NCBI GenBank assembly: GCA_036927565.1
Contig: JAYESD010000010.1
Coordinates: 119,938,866-120,002,865 of the forward strand
From: Tuctoria greenei
Taxonomy: Eukaryota; Streptophyta; Magnoliopsida; Poales; Poaceae
Length of the DNA stretch: 64,000 bases
Direction: 5' to 3'
In this document: positions 21,340 to 32,109 of the stretch, in pieces
Layout: every line of letters starts with the position of its first letter
How positions within the stretch are numbered: the first letter of the stretch is position 1
Notes under the pieces: generated by a model
Database searches by the model: none
What the model was told of the DNA's origin: nothing
The model's input: the letters and a program-made list of their open reading frames with translations, nothing else
Position numbers and translations under genes: made by a program

Positions 21340-23206
21340 TCCTCCCCTTCTTGCATTTGAGTCGTCCGCGACTCAAGCTCATCTTCTTCTCCCAAATATA
21401 GCTTCAAATCTGCAATGTTAAATGTGGGACTAACCCCAATATTCACAGGCAACTCGAGTTTATATGCATTATCATTAATTCTTTCTAACACTTTGAATGG
21501 ACCATCAGCTCGAGGTAACAATTTAGACTTTCTCAAATCAGGAAACCTATCCTTTCGCAAATGTAACCAAACTAAATCACCAGGTTCAAAAGTGATAGTT
21601 TTCTTTCCCCTACTACCAGCAAGTTTATACTTGGCATTCATGCACTCTATATTCTTCTTAGTGGTTTCATGCAATTTTAAGATCAATTCAGCACGATATT
21701 TAGCATCAAAATTCACTCGTTCTATTGAAGGAAGAGGTAATAAATCAATAGGAGCACAGGGTACAAATCCATAAACAATCTCAAAAGGGCATTTCTTAGT
21801 ACTAGAATGTAGGGAACGATTATAAGCAAACTCAACATGAGGCAAACACTCTTCCCACATTTTTATATTCTTTTTTGAAACAGCCCTAAGCATGGTAGAT
21901 AAACTTCTATTCACAACCTCAGTTTGACCATCAGTTTGGGGATGACAAGTAGTTGGAAATAAAAGCTTAGTCCCCAATTTTGCCCATAACGTTCTCCAAA
22001 AATGGCTAAGAAACTTAGCATCACGATCTGAAACTATTGTGTTTGGCACACCATGCAATCTAACAATATCTCGGAAAAACAAATCAGCAACATGTGTAGC
22101 ATCATCACTTTTACGACAAGGTATGAAGTGTGCCATTTTAGAAAATCTATCCACAACAACAAAGATGTTATCCCTCCCCTTCTTTGTTCTAGGCAGTCCT
22201 AAAACAAAGTCCATAGAAATATCCTCCCAAGGCATGCTAGGAACAGGAAGAGGCATGTACAAACCATGTGGATTAAGTCGTGACTTAGCTTTTTGACATG
22301 TCGTGCAGCGAGCAACAAAGCGCTCCACGTCTCGCCTCATCCTTGGCCAAAAGAAATGACCAGCAAGTATGTCCTCCGTCTTTTTCACTCCAAAGTGCCC
22401 CATCAGCCCACCTCCATGCGCTTCCTGTAACAACAACAAACGAACGGAGCTAGCTGGAATGCATAACTTGTTAGCTCTAAACACATAGCCATCATTGAGG
22501 ACAAATTTATTCAATGTTTTTCCGTCTTTACATTTCAGCAATACATCTTTGAAATCAGCATCATGTTCATATTGATCTTTAATCGTTTCTAATCCAAAAA
22601 TTTTAAAGTCAAGTTGAGATAGAAGAGTATAACGTCTAGATAAAGCATCAACAATAACATTATCCTTTCCATTTTTGTGTTTAATGACATAAGGAAAAGA
22701 CTCAATAAATTCCATCCACTTAGCATGCCTACGGTTTAGTTTCCCTTGACTCCTAATATGCTTTAGTGATTCATGATCAGAATGGATAACAAATTTTTGG
22801 GCCACAAATAATGCTGCCATGTTTCTAAAGTTCGTACAAGAGCATATAATTCCTTATCATAGGTAGAATAATTTAGAACAGACCCACTCATTTTCTCACT
22901 AAAATATGCAACAGGTTTTCCTTCTTGTAACAAAACACCACCCAATCCAATCCCACTAGCATCACATTCAAGCTCAAAAGTCTTTGAAAAATCGGGAAGT
23001 TGGAGAAGAGGTGCATGCGTCAACTTATCTTTCAGTATGGTAAAGGCGTTATCTTGTGTGGTGCCCCAAGAAAAAGGCACCCCCTTTTTCGTAAGGTCAT
23101 TCAATGGAGCAACAATGGTGCTGAAATCCTTCACAAAGCGACAATAGAACCCAGCTAGCCCTAGAAAGCTCCGCACCTGTGTGATGGTCTTTGGTACAGG
23201 CCACCC
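21096..23206 (-). pseudogene. pol: CRM-like Pol: RNase H, integrase, CR motif
   Basis: Downstream of the single in-frame stop the frame continues as RT thumb and RNase H (FLGLAGFYCRFVKDFS, FELECDASGIGLGG). A frameshift at the A-run near 22800 (LWPK into FVIHSDHESLKH) follows. The next 570 codons are open: zinc finger CTTCQKAK; core MDFVLGLPRTKKGRDN, NTIVSDRDAKF and PQTDGQTEVVN, a complete DDE triad; then PGDLVWLHLRKDRFPDLRKS. The last 83 codons, from DEDINTLDTS to the stop at 21096, lie inside the LTR and contain GPITRARARQLNYEV, which I take as the CR motif of CRM integrases. Confidence 0.85.
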
Positions 23207-26050
23207 CTAAATAGCCTCTACCTTGGCTTGATCAACTTCAATTCCCTGTGGAGTAACAACATAGCCAAGGAAAGAGACTTGATCCATGCAAAAGGTGCAC
23301 TTCTCAAGATTACCAAATAATCGTGCCTCACGCAAAGCATTAAAAACAGCATGTAAGTGATCAAGATGTTCATCCATGGATTTGCTATAAATCAATATAT
23401 CATCAAAATACACAACAACAAATTTTCCAATGAATGCACGCAAAACCTCGTTCATTAATCTCATGAAGGTGCTAGGTGCATTAGTTAACCCAAAAGGCAT
23501 GACTAACCACTCATATAAACCGAACTTAGTTTTGAAAGCAGTTTTCCATTCATCTCCTAGTTTCATGCGAATTTGGTGATAACCACTACGCAAATCAACT
23601 TTTGAGAACACAACAGCACCACTCAATTCATCAAGCATATCATCTAAGCGTGGAATAGGATGACGATATCGAATGGTTATATTGTTGATTGCTCTACAAT
23701 CTACACACATACGCAATGATCCATCCTTTTTAGGTACTAGAATAACTGGAACAGCACAAGGACTAAGAGACTCACGTACATAACCTTTGTCAAGTAGTTC
23801 TTGTACTTGGCGCTGAATCTCCTTTGTTTCTTCTGGATTTGTCCTATACGGTGCACGGTTGGGCAATGAAGCACCGGGAATGAGGTCAATCTGGTGCTCA
23901 ATCCCTTGAAGTGGTGGTAGTCCTGGTGGTATTTCACTTGGAAACATATCAGAATATTCCTGCAAAATGTTAGCAACAGCAGGAGGCAAAGAATGTTGCA
24001 CATCGTAAAGGGAAATCAAAGCATCTTTGCATACCAAGGCATAGGCAACAGAGGTGGAAGCAATCAGTTCATTAATATCAGATTTTGTAGCAAACAAGCA
24101 TTTTCCCTTCAGAGATATCTCATTTTTCTTATCAAACACAGATTTGGCATTGTTATTGTTCTCAATGTTAGCATGGTCCTGATATTTATTTTTCCTAGCT
24201 CTAGCAACATCATCTTGCACAATAGCTTCCGGAGACATAGGATGCAACACAATTTTTATATCGTGGTAAAGAAAAGAATACTGATTTGATCTACCATGAT
24301 GCATAGAATCTCTATCAAATTGCCAAGGTCTTCCTAGCAGAATATTACAAGCTTGCATAGGCACAACATCACATTCAACGACATCCTTATATGATCCAAT
24401 AGTAAAATTGATTCGCACAAGTCTAGTTACCTTTGCCTTACCGCTGTTGTTTAACCATTGAATGTAATAGGGATGTGGGTGCGGTTTGGTGCTTAGTGCC
24501 AGCTTGGTCACCATGTCACTGCTGGCCAAGTTGTTGCAGCTACCTCCATCAATGATCATGCGGCAAGATCGCTCTTTGACGACACACTTTGTTTGGAATA
24601 ATGTGTGCCTTTGATTTTGTTCTGCTTTCTCCATTTGTGCACTAAGCACACGCTGCACAATGAGACTATCATAGCGCGCTGCATCTTCTGCACCAATATG
24701 CTCTTCTTGATGTTCATCGCTACCTGCATAGTCAGCTGCAAGCAAAACACATGTATCGTCATCAAAATCACTAGCAGATGAGTACTCACCGTCATCTTTA
24801 ACAATTAGAACACGTTTACTTGGGCAGTCACGCTGCACATGGCCAAAACCCTTGCACTTGTGACATTGAACGTCTCTAGATCGTCCGGTAGATGCTACGG
24901 AAGAAGCACTCTCGGTGGGCTTTTGGGTGGTCTTTACTGCTGAGCTAGTGGAAGAAGCACGTGGCTTGTTGCTGGAAGAAGAAGGTGCTGCCCGACTTTG
25001 TGAAGAAGTTGGCGGAGAAGCACGCCCAGTCGAAGGAGTAGTCGTGCGTGGTTGCCATGAGCTAGTCTTTCCTGCAGAAATATTAGTTCTAGAGCTAGCT
25101 CGTCGTCCCTGCACTTCCCTTTCAGCTTTACAAGCAAGATGAAACAAACGGGTAACATTATTGTAATCTTTATAAGCAAGTATGTCCTGAATTTCACGGT
25201 TTAAACCACCCAAAAATCTAGCCATAGCTGGTTCCTCTTCCTCGTCTAAATTACAATGCAACATACCCATTTGTAATTCCTGAAAATACTCTTCTACACT
25301 TTTAGCTCCCTGTCTCAATTGTTGTAACTTATTTAACAGATCACGTGCATAGTAAGAAGGAACAAATCTAGCCCGCATGAGCCGTTTCAAAGCATCCCAA
25401 GTTTGTGGTATGTTATTAGGATTTTTCTTGCCATGTTCTATCCACCAAACAGAAGCAAAATCAGTAAACCCACTAGTGGCTGCTCTAACTCTTGCGTTTT
25501 TAGGAAACTCATGACATGCAAATTTTTGATCAACGGAAATCTCCCAAGTAATATATGCATCAGGGTCATATTTACCATCAAAATGAGGTATCTTAAATTT
25601 GATCTTGTTAAAAGTATCTTCATCATTGCGTACCTCACGCCGACGATGTCCACCTATGCCTTGACGGTTGCGTTGTAGCCGGCGCCGTGGCCTAGCTTCC
25701 TCATCTTCCCCAATCTCCGTATCTGCAGAATAGTCATCTTCATTGTCACGTACAATACTAGGAGCATTGCTCACCTGTCCATCAGCGATGTGTCCACGAT
25801 CCCTCTCCTCAAGGAGCTGCAGGATGGCTCCAATAGAGGTGTTCAATGTTTGAATGGAACTCTCCAACGTGCTGATTTTGGTGTTGGTGTCGATCTGCAT
25901 ATTTTCCAATTGACCAAGGCGGTCACTAGTAACTCGAAAATCCTCATCAAGCGCTTCTGTGTGTAGCCGCACTTGGCGTTCGAAGTGTTGTATAATTCCC
26001 CATGTGCGAGGTGAATGCACGTCTTCAGTTGTATTTGCTCCTCCTGCCAT
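23207..26050 (-). pseudogene. gag-pol: CRM-like Gag, protease and reverse transcriptase
   Basis: The frame starts at ATG 26050 (MAGGANTTEDVHSPRTWG), the first methionine suited to Gag; the open frame extends upstream without other support. It runs 947 codons to a TAG at 23207-23209. Domains: coiled coil (about residues 30-90); capsid with FDGKYDPDAYITWE and ARDLLNKLQQLRQGAKS; complete CCHC knuckle CHKCKGFGHVQRDC; protease MIIDGGSCNNLAS; RT with LRMCVDCRAINN, FSKVDLRSGYHQ and VVVYFDDILIYSK, all catalytic Asp present. The stop falls at VEAI*GWP, a position occupied by a sense codon in the family. Confidence 0.88.
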
Positions 26051-27216
26051 GGTTAGTAGAAAAAAAGTCCAGTATGAAAGGGTAACGTTATCCCTAGCTA
26101 CAAAGGTGCTGGTGGAGATAACTCGCTCACTCTCAACCTGTTCAATCAAGCTCTTACCTGTTCTTACAAAGCTCAGCAAGAAGGTGATGGCAACCAGCAA
26201 GTAATGAACAACTTCAAGAGCAGGTGTCAATCTATGGCTTTAGGTGGCTGAACTAGCACAAGGAGCAAACATTAACCACGTTAATCACAACAAGCTGAAT
26301 AAATATTCTACGACAGTACTGTGTTGATCTTAGTCTAGACCATACTAGAGACGCGAGCCGAGACACTAATGTCGTCACCAAAAAAACACCCCAAACAACA
26401 ATCTGATTTTTTTCTTTTTTTTTTCGTTTTTTTTTGTTGGGGTGGTCACCCAAACTCTCTCTAGATGGAATCAGGAGACCCTAGAACAAAATTTGCACAT
26501 GCGTCTTTTGATCTTGCACTTGCCTTTTTTTTCTTCTCTAATTGCTTGTGGCTTTTGTGCGGCTTTTGATTTTGCACTTGCCTTTTTTTTCTTCTCTAAT
26601 TGCTTGTGGCTTTTGTGCGGCTTTTGATTTTGCACTTGCCTTTTTCTTGTTGTCAAACTCAAATTACTAATCTGACTCAAACTCAAAGTAGCAATCTGAT
26701 TCGAACTCGAACTAGTAATCAGACTCAAACTCGAACTAGCAATCCGACTCAAACTCAAAGTAGCAATCTGATTTGAACTCGTAATCTGACTCAAACTCGA
26801 ACTAGCAATCCGACTCAAACTCAAAGTAGAAATATGATTTGAACTTGTAATCCGACTCAAACTCGAACTAGTAATCCGACTCAAACTCGAAGTAGCAATC
26901 TGATTCAAACTCAAACTAGTAATCCGACTCAAACTCGAACTACGAATCTGACTCGAACTAGGTGACCGAATGTGACACGAACTCGAAACTCTAGTGGTGC
27001 AAAACTAAAGACCAGCAACTTGACTCGTCGAAGCAACCATGAACTCAACAAGTCTTGACTAAGTGGAGAAAGTAAAAGGCACAATGGTCTAGGAATAATG
27101 GAAAAAAAACAGATCTGGTATTTTTTTTTGGGCTTTTTCTGGACTATAGGATGATAACAGCGGAAAGAAAAGTAATGGTAGCACTCTCACCGATTAACCT
27201 TGCTCTGATTACCACT
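26051..27216 (-). other. CRM-like leader with tandem repeats
   Basis: About 1.2 kb lies between PBS and gag. On the minus strand it holds a T-rich/A-rich stretch, a 24/18-bp repeat array (26650-26950) with ttcgagtttgagtcgg units, and a 58-bp unit in three copies (about 26490-26640) containing gcaagtgcaaaatcaaaagc. The frame across these repeats is open for over 150 codons but contains no ATG before the tail. The same leader is present at 63206-64000 in the second copy. Confidence 0.75.
27198..27214 (-). other. CRM-like primer binding site
   Basis: On the minus strand this reads tggtaatcagagcaagg, two bases after the 5' LTR. It fits initiator tRNA-Met apart from one inserted A; the second copy (63193) has tggtatcagagg. 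Confidence 0.75.
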
Positions 27217-28085
27217 TGATAGGATCTTGGTTCCTGATCTTTCGATGAGAATAGGAGGGTTCGATTTGTGGAGGAGAAGACGTTGGCGATCCGACTACAC
27301 CGTCCCCAAGACGATGCGCCTTAGCGATCGGTACACCGACTCCAAAGTTGTATTGATCTTGCTGGCGCACAATCAACCTGACCACGAGGGCCTTTGTTCC
27401 TGCAAGCAATCGAAGAACACGCAAGAACAAGAAGAACAAGCACTTATCTGTTGAATCAATCTAAAGTGGGGTTCTGGATACAAGTAGACGGGCGATCTAG
27501 TCGACACGCACGTGTACAAGGAAGCAGCAGAGGCTAACTTACGAATAAACAAAAACCCACCAGCTAATGAGGGCAGCTGCTACTATTTATTACCTCCCTA
27601 GGGTCGTGAGAAACCCTAATCACGAGTCCCTAATGGACTCCAAACGATACATGGGCCATGGGCCAAATTTTGGTGATGCAGCACCCTGGACAGAAAAAGG
27701 TCTTGGTATTAAAATAACTATTGCGGCCGACGCCGAATAGATATGGACATGAGGCGAGATCCGTTTGAAAGTAGACTTGATAATCTTTCCAGGAAGTACT
27801 TGAACGCCCAGATCGGAGTCCGTATGAAATCGTGGTGGCCGTCACAAGTTGGTGCTGTTCTGCTGTCCAAATCCCGTCTGCGCGAATTCCCTTCCCATTG
27901 GCTCCTCTCCATTGTTCCTAAGCAAAACAAGAAAGCACGTAGTTCCACAGTCTAGATAAGATGGACATAAGGCCAAGAACGAGTTCACCTCATAGTTTAG
28001 TTGATGTGCACGAGCGCGAGTGATCAGACCAGAAACCGGTAGCTGAGTTGGTGTGGATGTATCGAGGGTGTTGATGTCCTCATCA
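27217..28085 (-). repeat. CRM-like 5' LTR
   Basis: 869 bp, same ends as the 3' LTR. Several differences from the 3' LTR are at CG or CNG sites, consistent with methylation-driven deamination. Confidence 0.9.
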
Positions 28086-28090
28086 CTCAA

Positions 28091-28430
28091 CCTGGACAAG
28101 TGCGTATTTGGGGTCAACTCCGGAAAGCTCCTTGGTTTCTTGGTGACTCACCGAGGAATTGAGGCAAATCCGGCTAAAATCAAGGCCATCGAATATGCGG
28201 CCCCCAGTCCGCGTCAAGGACGTTCAGAAACTAACTAGATGTCTAGCTGTGCTCAGCCAGTTCATTTCAAGAACGGCAGAGCGTGCTCTTTCCTTCTTCA
28301 AGCTATTGAGGAAGTTCGGGCAATTTCATTGGTCCGAAGAAGTAGAGAAGGCGTTCCAAGAGCTCAAGCAGCTCCTCACCACACTACTAGTTCTGGTAGC
28401 TCCCGGAGCCTGGTGAGCCTCTTCTACTTT
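28091..28430 (+). pseudogene. pol: Tat RT C-terminus and RNase H start
   Basis: Reading resumes after the CRM insertion with LDKCVFGVNSGKLLGFLVTH, which joins directly to TRTKLN at 20470. After a frameshift near 28190 come VKDVQKLTRCLAVLSQFISR and FHWSEEVEKAFQELKQLLTT, the connection to RNase H. A further frameshift or stop falls near 28415. Confidence 0.85.
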
Positions 28431-28960
28431 ACATTTCGGCAACTACAGAGGTTGTTAGCATGGTTCTGGTCGCGGAGAGACTGGAGCCATCTTCGGCTCA
28501 GAAGCCTAGACCACTCCCGGTGGGTCCGGAGCTACCTGAAGGCGAGTATGAGTCCCAGCCCCCAGGCACGAATCCTAAAGGCAAGAGGCCTGAGGATAAA
28601 CATCTTTCAATTGAGGGAGCTTCTGCAGTACAAGAAGAAGGTTTGGAGCCCTCCGAGGAGGTCCGGGCTGATGAAGAACAAAATTCGGACCCCTCCGGAA
28701 GGGTCTGAATTGCTCAAGAAAAAGATCTGGACCCCTTCGGGAGGGTCCGGGTTGATGGAGAAGAAGCTTTGGGCCCCTCTGAGAGGGTTCGAACCATCCA
28801 TCGGCCGGTGTACTTTATCAGTGAAGTGCTACACAACGCCAAGACTCGCTACATAGAGGTGCATAAGTTTCTATATGAAGTCCTTATTGCCTCAAGAAAG
28901 CTACATCACTACTTCCAGGCCCACAAGATATCAGTGGTAACCTCTTTTCCACTACGTGCT
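28430..28960 (+). pseudogene. pol: Tat RNase H interrupted by repetitive spacer
   Basis: The RNase H text VVSMVLVAERLEPSSAQKP (from 28452) is separated by about 110 codons of acidic, Pro- and Gly-rich sequence from RPVYFISEVLHNAKTRYIEV (28802). In related elements these two segments are nearly adjacent. The spacer contains a three-fold DNA repeat of about 57 bp (28680-28795) with gacccctccggaagggt and gaccccttcgggagggt palindromic cores. A stop occurs at 28706. It could be an expanded linker or a small insertion. Confidence 0.7.
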
Positions 28961-29149
28961 ATATTACATAATCAAAATTCTACTGGAAATATTGCCAAGT
29001 GGGCTACAGAGCTGGCAGAATTCGTCTCGAATTCCTACCTCGACATGCTATCAACAGTTAGGCGCTGGCTGATTTTGTGGCGAAGTGGACTCATTCTTCA
29101 TCAATTCCAGGGGACCTCAATGAGCAGAAGTCGGAACCTAAGGTCCAGG

Positions 29150-29597
29150 TCTTCACTGAGCCTCACTGGACACTCTACTTCGACGGCTCCGTGCAGAAGT
29201 AGGGGGCTGGAGCTGGAATCCTTCTCCTCGCTCCAACTGGGGAGAAGGTCAAGTACATGGTTCACCTTAACTTCAAGGCAACCAACAACATGGTGCAGTA
29301 CAAAGCTCTCATCTACGAACTCAAGGTGGCGCTACCATATGGCATCAGCCAGCTACTGGTGAAGGGCGATTTGCAACTCATCATCAAGCAAGTCAAAGGT
29401 GAATGCAGTTGCAACAATCCCCAACTCGCTGCTTATTTACTTGAAGTCCAAAAGTTGCGAAAGGACTTCCACGTCCTAGATCTCTATCATGTCCAGCGCC
29501 TTAACAATGCCAAAGCTGACGATCTTTCGATGAAGGCTTCAACAAGACCTCAAGCTCCGGATGGAGTTTTTTCAGAAGACTGTCAGGCTGCTGCTTA
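29150..29597 (+). pseudogene. Tat second (archaeal-type) RNase H
   Basis: WTLYFDGSVQK*GAGAGILL starts the domain (stop near 29202). It continues with MVHLNFKATNNMVQYKALIY, LLVKGDLQLIIKQVKGECS and a VQRLNNAKADDLS end. A second, archaeal-type RNase H after the usual one is characteristic of Tat-lineage elements. The catalytic Glu of the NNxAEYxAL motif is Gln here (NNMVQYKAL), while the Asp of FDGS and of GDLQ remain. The protein would degrade RNA in RNA-DNA hybrids during cDNA synthesis. Confidence 0.8.
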
Positions 29598-29607
29598 GCC
29601 CACCAAA

Positions 29608-30302
29608 ATGAGTGATGGGGGCAAGACTAGCACCTCGAAACTGGTGGTCCCGGTGGCCTTGTTACCATCGCGTCCAGCAAAGATTATAGGCGCTGTAGGA
29701 AGCTCCAAGCAACCCAGCGCGCAAGATCCAGAAGCTCAACTTAGTTCCAATGCATGGATCTCGGAGATCTGGAGCTACTTGAAGGACAATATCCTTTCTG
29801 AAGACGGTGCTTCCGCTGATCGAATTGCCAAATTAGCTAAAATATACACGTTGGTAGAAAGGAATCTCTACCGACCTGGTGCGAACAGCGTTATAATGCA
29901 ATGCATTTCTCGAGAAGAAGTCTACGAGCTTCTCGCGGAAATCCATGGAGGCGAGTGCGGGAACCATGCATCTTCTTGCATATTGGTTGGTAAAGCCTTC
30001 CGGCGTAGCTTTTACTGGCCTACAACACTCCAAGATGCAATTGAGTTGGTAAGGAAGTGCGAAACGTGCTAGTTCCATGGGAAGAAAATTCATACACTAG
30101 CTTAGTCACTGCAAATGATACCTCCCACGTGGCCATTCGCTGTGTGGGGGATGGACATTTTGGGACCTTTCCCAAAAGCCGTCGGAGGTTATAGGTTCCT
30201 GTATGTCGCCATCGACAAGTTCACCAAGTGGTCGGAAGCTACACCAGTTGTGACAATCAATAAGCAATCAGCTATCAAGTTCTTGAAGTCTATAGTCTAT
30301 AG
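29608..30302 (+). pseudogene. pol: Tat integrase, N-terminal part
   Basis: Recognised by RLNPGAN-like text (ERNLYRPGANSVIMQCISRE), the HHCC zinc finger (IHGGECGNHASS ... RKCETC) and the core start AVWGMDILGPFPKAVGGYRF with the first catalytic Asp. A stop replaces the codon after ETC (30070-30072) and another lies near 30102. The frame runs into SIKFLKSIVYRF-like text at 30302, then the copia insertion begins. Confidence 0.85.
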
Positions 30303-30399
30303 ATTTGTGTGAGACCTATGTGTGATGAATACATTGGCTATAGCGATAAAAGTTTGCATACTACCAAAACACCTTTATCATCAAGGTAAGACTCTAGGT

Positions 30400-30680
30400 C
30401 TGAGCTCCAGCAAGGTCCGACAATAGGTCCGACTTGTTTTGGGTATCTCCGGCAAGGTCTGACGTAAGGTCCGACATGTTTTGGCTAGGTCCGACTTCTT
30501 TGTCTAGGTCCGATTAGCTTTGGTTAGCTCCGGCTCTAGGTCCGACTAGCTTTGGTAAGCTCCGGCGCTAGGCCCGACTAGCTTTGGTTAGCTCCGGCGC
30601 TAGGTCCTGCAAGCTTTGGTAAGTTCTGGTGCTAGATCCTGTTAGTTTTGGTGAGCTCAGGTTCATGGTCTGGTTCGCTT
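30400..30680. repeat. 32-bp tandem repeat in copia LTR (tagctttggttagctccgg)
   Basis: At least six diverged units of about 32 bp contain (g/c)tccgactagctttggt(t/a)agctccggcgctag; upstream copies have gacttgttttgggta. The homologous array in the 3' LTR is at 54865-55150. Position upstream of the TATA box places it in U3. Confidence 0.8.
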
Positions 30681-31449
30681 TGGCAAGGAGCTTAATCGCA
30701 GTGGTTCTGTTTTTAATTTGCAATTTTTTGAACTTGCTTTTTGGATTTTGGAAAGTTTGCTTAGTATTCTTTTACTATGTTTTTGGTTTGTTTTGGTGGT
30801 TATGGCTGATATCGTTTTGCTATGGTTTGCAACATGCTTATGTGAGGTGCTCACGTAAGGTGTTGTGGTTTCGGAACTAACGATAGTCAAGTCGTGGACT
30901 TGTGCTCGGAAGTATTGGTTTTTTATTCATGTGCAGGTGTTGCTTGAGTTCAAGACATGAGGATCCGTTGAACTAGTCTTAGGGAGAAGATGAGGTTCAA
31001 GAACCAAGTTCGGGAGGAATTGTGGTTGAGTTGATCGGGATGTTGCACAGCATGTTTGAATCAAGAACAATGCATATAAAGGTATTGTGGACGTCGTTGC
31101 AAGATGTTTGCACGTGTGCAAGGAGTGCATGGACGTGGCTACATGGTTCCGAGGTGTGATGAAGAGATATGGACGTAAAGAATTGGTCAAAAAGGTCCAA
31201 CCGACTAGGTTATGGGCTCAGGTTGCGGTTGAGCTAACATATGGAATGTTTTGAGTTGGTTATGATAGGATTTTGTGTGGGTCACGAATTTGAGTTGTTT
31301 TAGGATGTGGGATACATTCCTAAGGTGTTTGGAAGTCTTAAGATTGCTTCTATCTGCGTATAGAAGAGTCTTGAGCAGTTATGGAAAGTTTCGATTCGTT
31401 AATTGAGTAGGATTAGAGTCCTAGTTAGGTTAGGGTTGGCCTAAGCGCT

Positions 31450-31461
31450 GGTTATATAAGA
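31450..31461 (+). promoter_or_regulatory. Copia 5' LTR TATA box
   Basis: ggttatataaga precedes aagggaggccagagctc; the same block is at 55940-55951 in the 3' LTR. Confidence 0.65.
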
Positions 31462-32056
31462 AAGGGAGGCCAGAGCTCGTGGTGCACGACTTTCGGGCTG
31501 TTTCTCTTGTGTTTTGATCAATAAAATTCGTAGTTTGAAGGAACTTTTGTGCCTTGTTCGTTCGACTTGTTTTCGTCAAGTCTTTCTCGTCGAGATTCTG
31601 CACAGCACTACCTTTCTTCAATGGTTTTATCAGAACTCGAGTTTTATAGATCCAATTGATGTGATTTTTTTGGGTTGTCTTCAAACTTGATTTTATATCA
31701 TCTGTGAAAATTTCACGGCCATTGGATTTGTAGTTTTGGATCTACACGAGTTTCTTTGCAGTATTCCAGAACTGTTTTTCTTGGGTAAAACAGATTGACC
31801 TTTGTTTTATCTTTCGATCATAACTTGAGTTTTTGTCGACGGATTTTTGTGATTCTTATTGTGACATCTTTGTTACTTGATTCTCCACAATCTATACTTG
31901 TTTAGTTACAATTGATCACCTTCAGATTAGTCGCACACACAATTTCTTTAACAGATTGTTTTTCTGCCGAGGGATTTTTTGTTGCTTCCACTGAAAATTT
32001 TTAATCTACCTTTCACCCCCCTCTGGTAGATTTACACGTTCTCTTCGACCCTACAA

Positions 32057-32070
32057 TTGATATCAGAGCA
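32057..32070 (+). other. Copia primer binding site
   Basis: ttgatatcagagca starts two bases after the LTR end. It fits a tRNA-Met PBS with one change (tgga/tggt to ttga). Confidence 0.75.
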
Positions 32071-32109
32071 ACCGTGCTCTAATATTTGTGATTCGCACAT
32101 GTTTTTAAC

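Larger units (their letters stand above)
20471..28085 (-). mobile_element. CRM-like chromovirus, nearly intact, minus strand
   Basis: Two 869-bp LTRs (20471-21339 and 27217-28085) flank a 5.9-kb internal region. The flanks carry a perfect 5-bp duplication CTCAA (20466-20470 and 28086-28090). Eye alignment of the LTRs finds about 17 differences, mostly transitions, or roughly 98% identity. Gag-Pol is one long frame with a single stop (23207-23209) and one frameshift (about 22800). The pol frame continues about 80 codons into the 3' LTR, a known hallmark of the CRM clade, whose C-terminal CR motif targets centromeric chromatin. The assignment rests on that feature and remembered integrase motifs. 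Confidence 0.8.
30308..32055 (+). repeat. SIRE-type copia 5' LTR
   Basis: Starts TGTGAGACCTATG and ends GACCCTACA. It has a 32-bp tandem repeat in the upstream part, a TATA box at 31452-31459 (gttatataag) and a T-rich downstream part. Confidence 0.88.

Noticed and set aside
30629..31684. ORFs of 60-90 codons inside the copia LTRs (also 55391-56367)
   Set aside because: Present in both LTRs only as diverged, frame-inconsistent stretches; typical random LTR ORFs.
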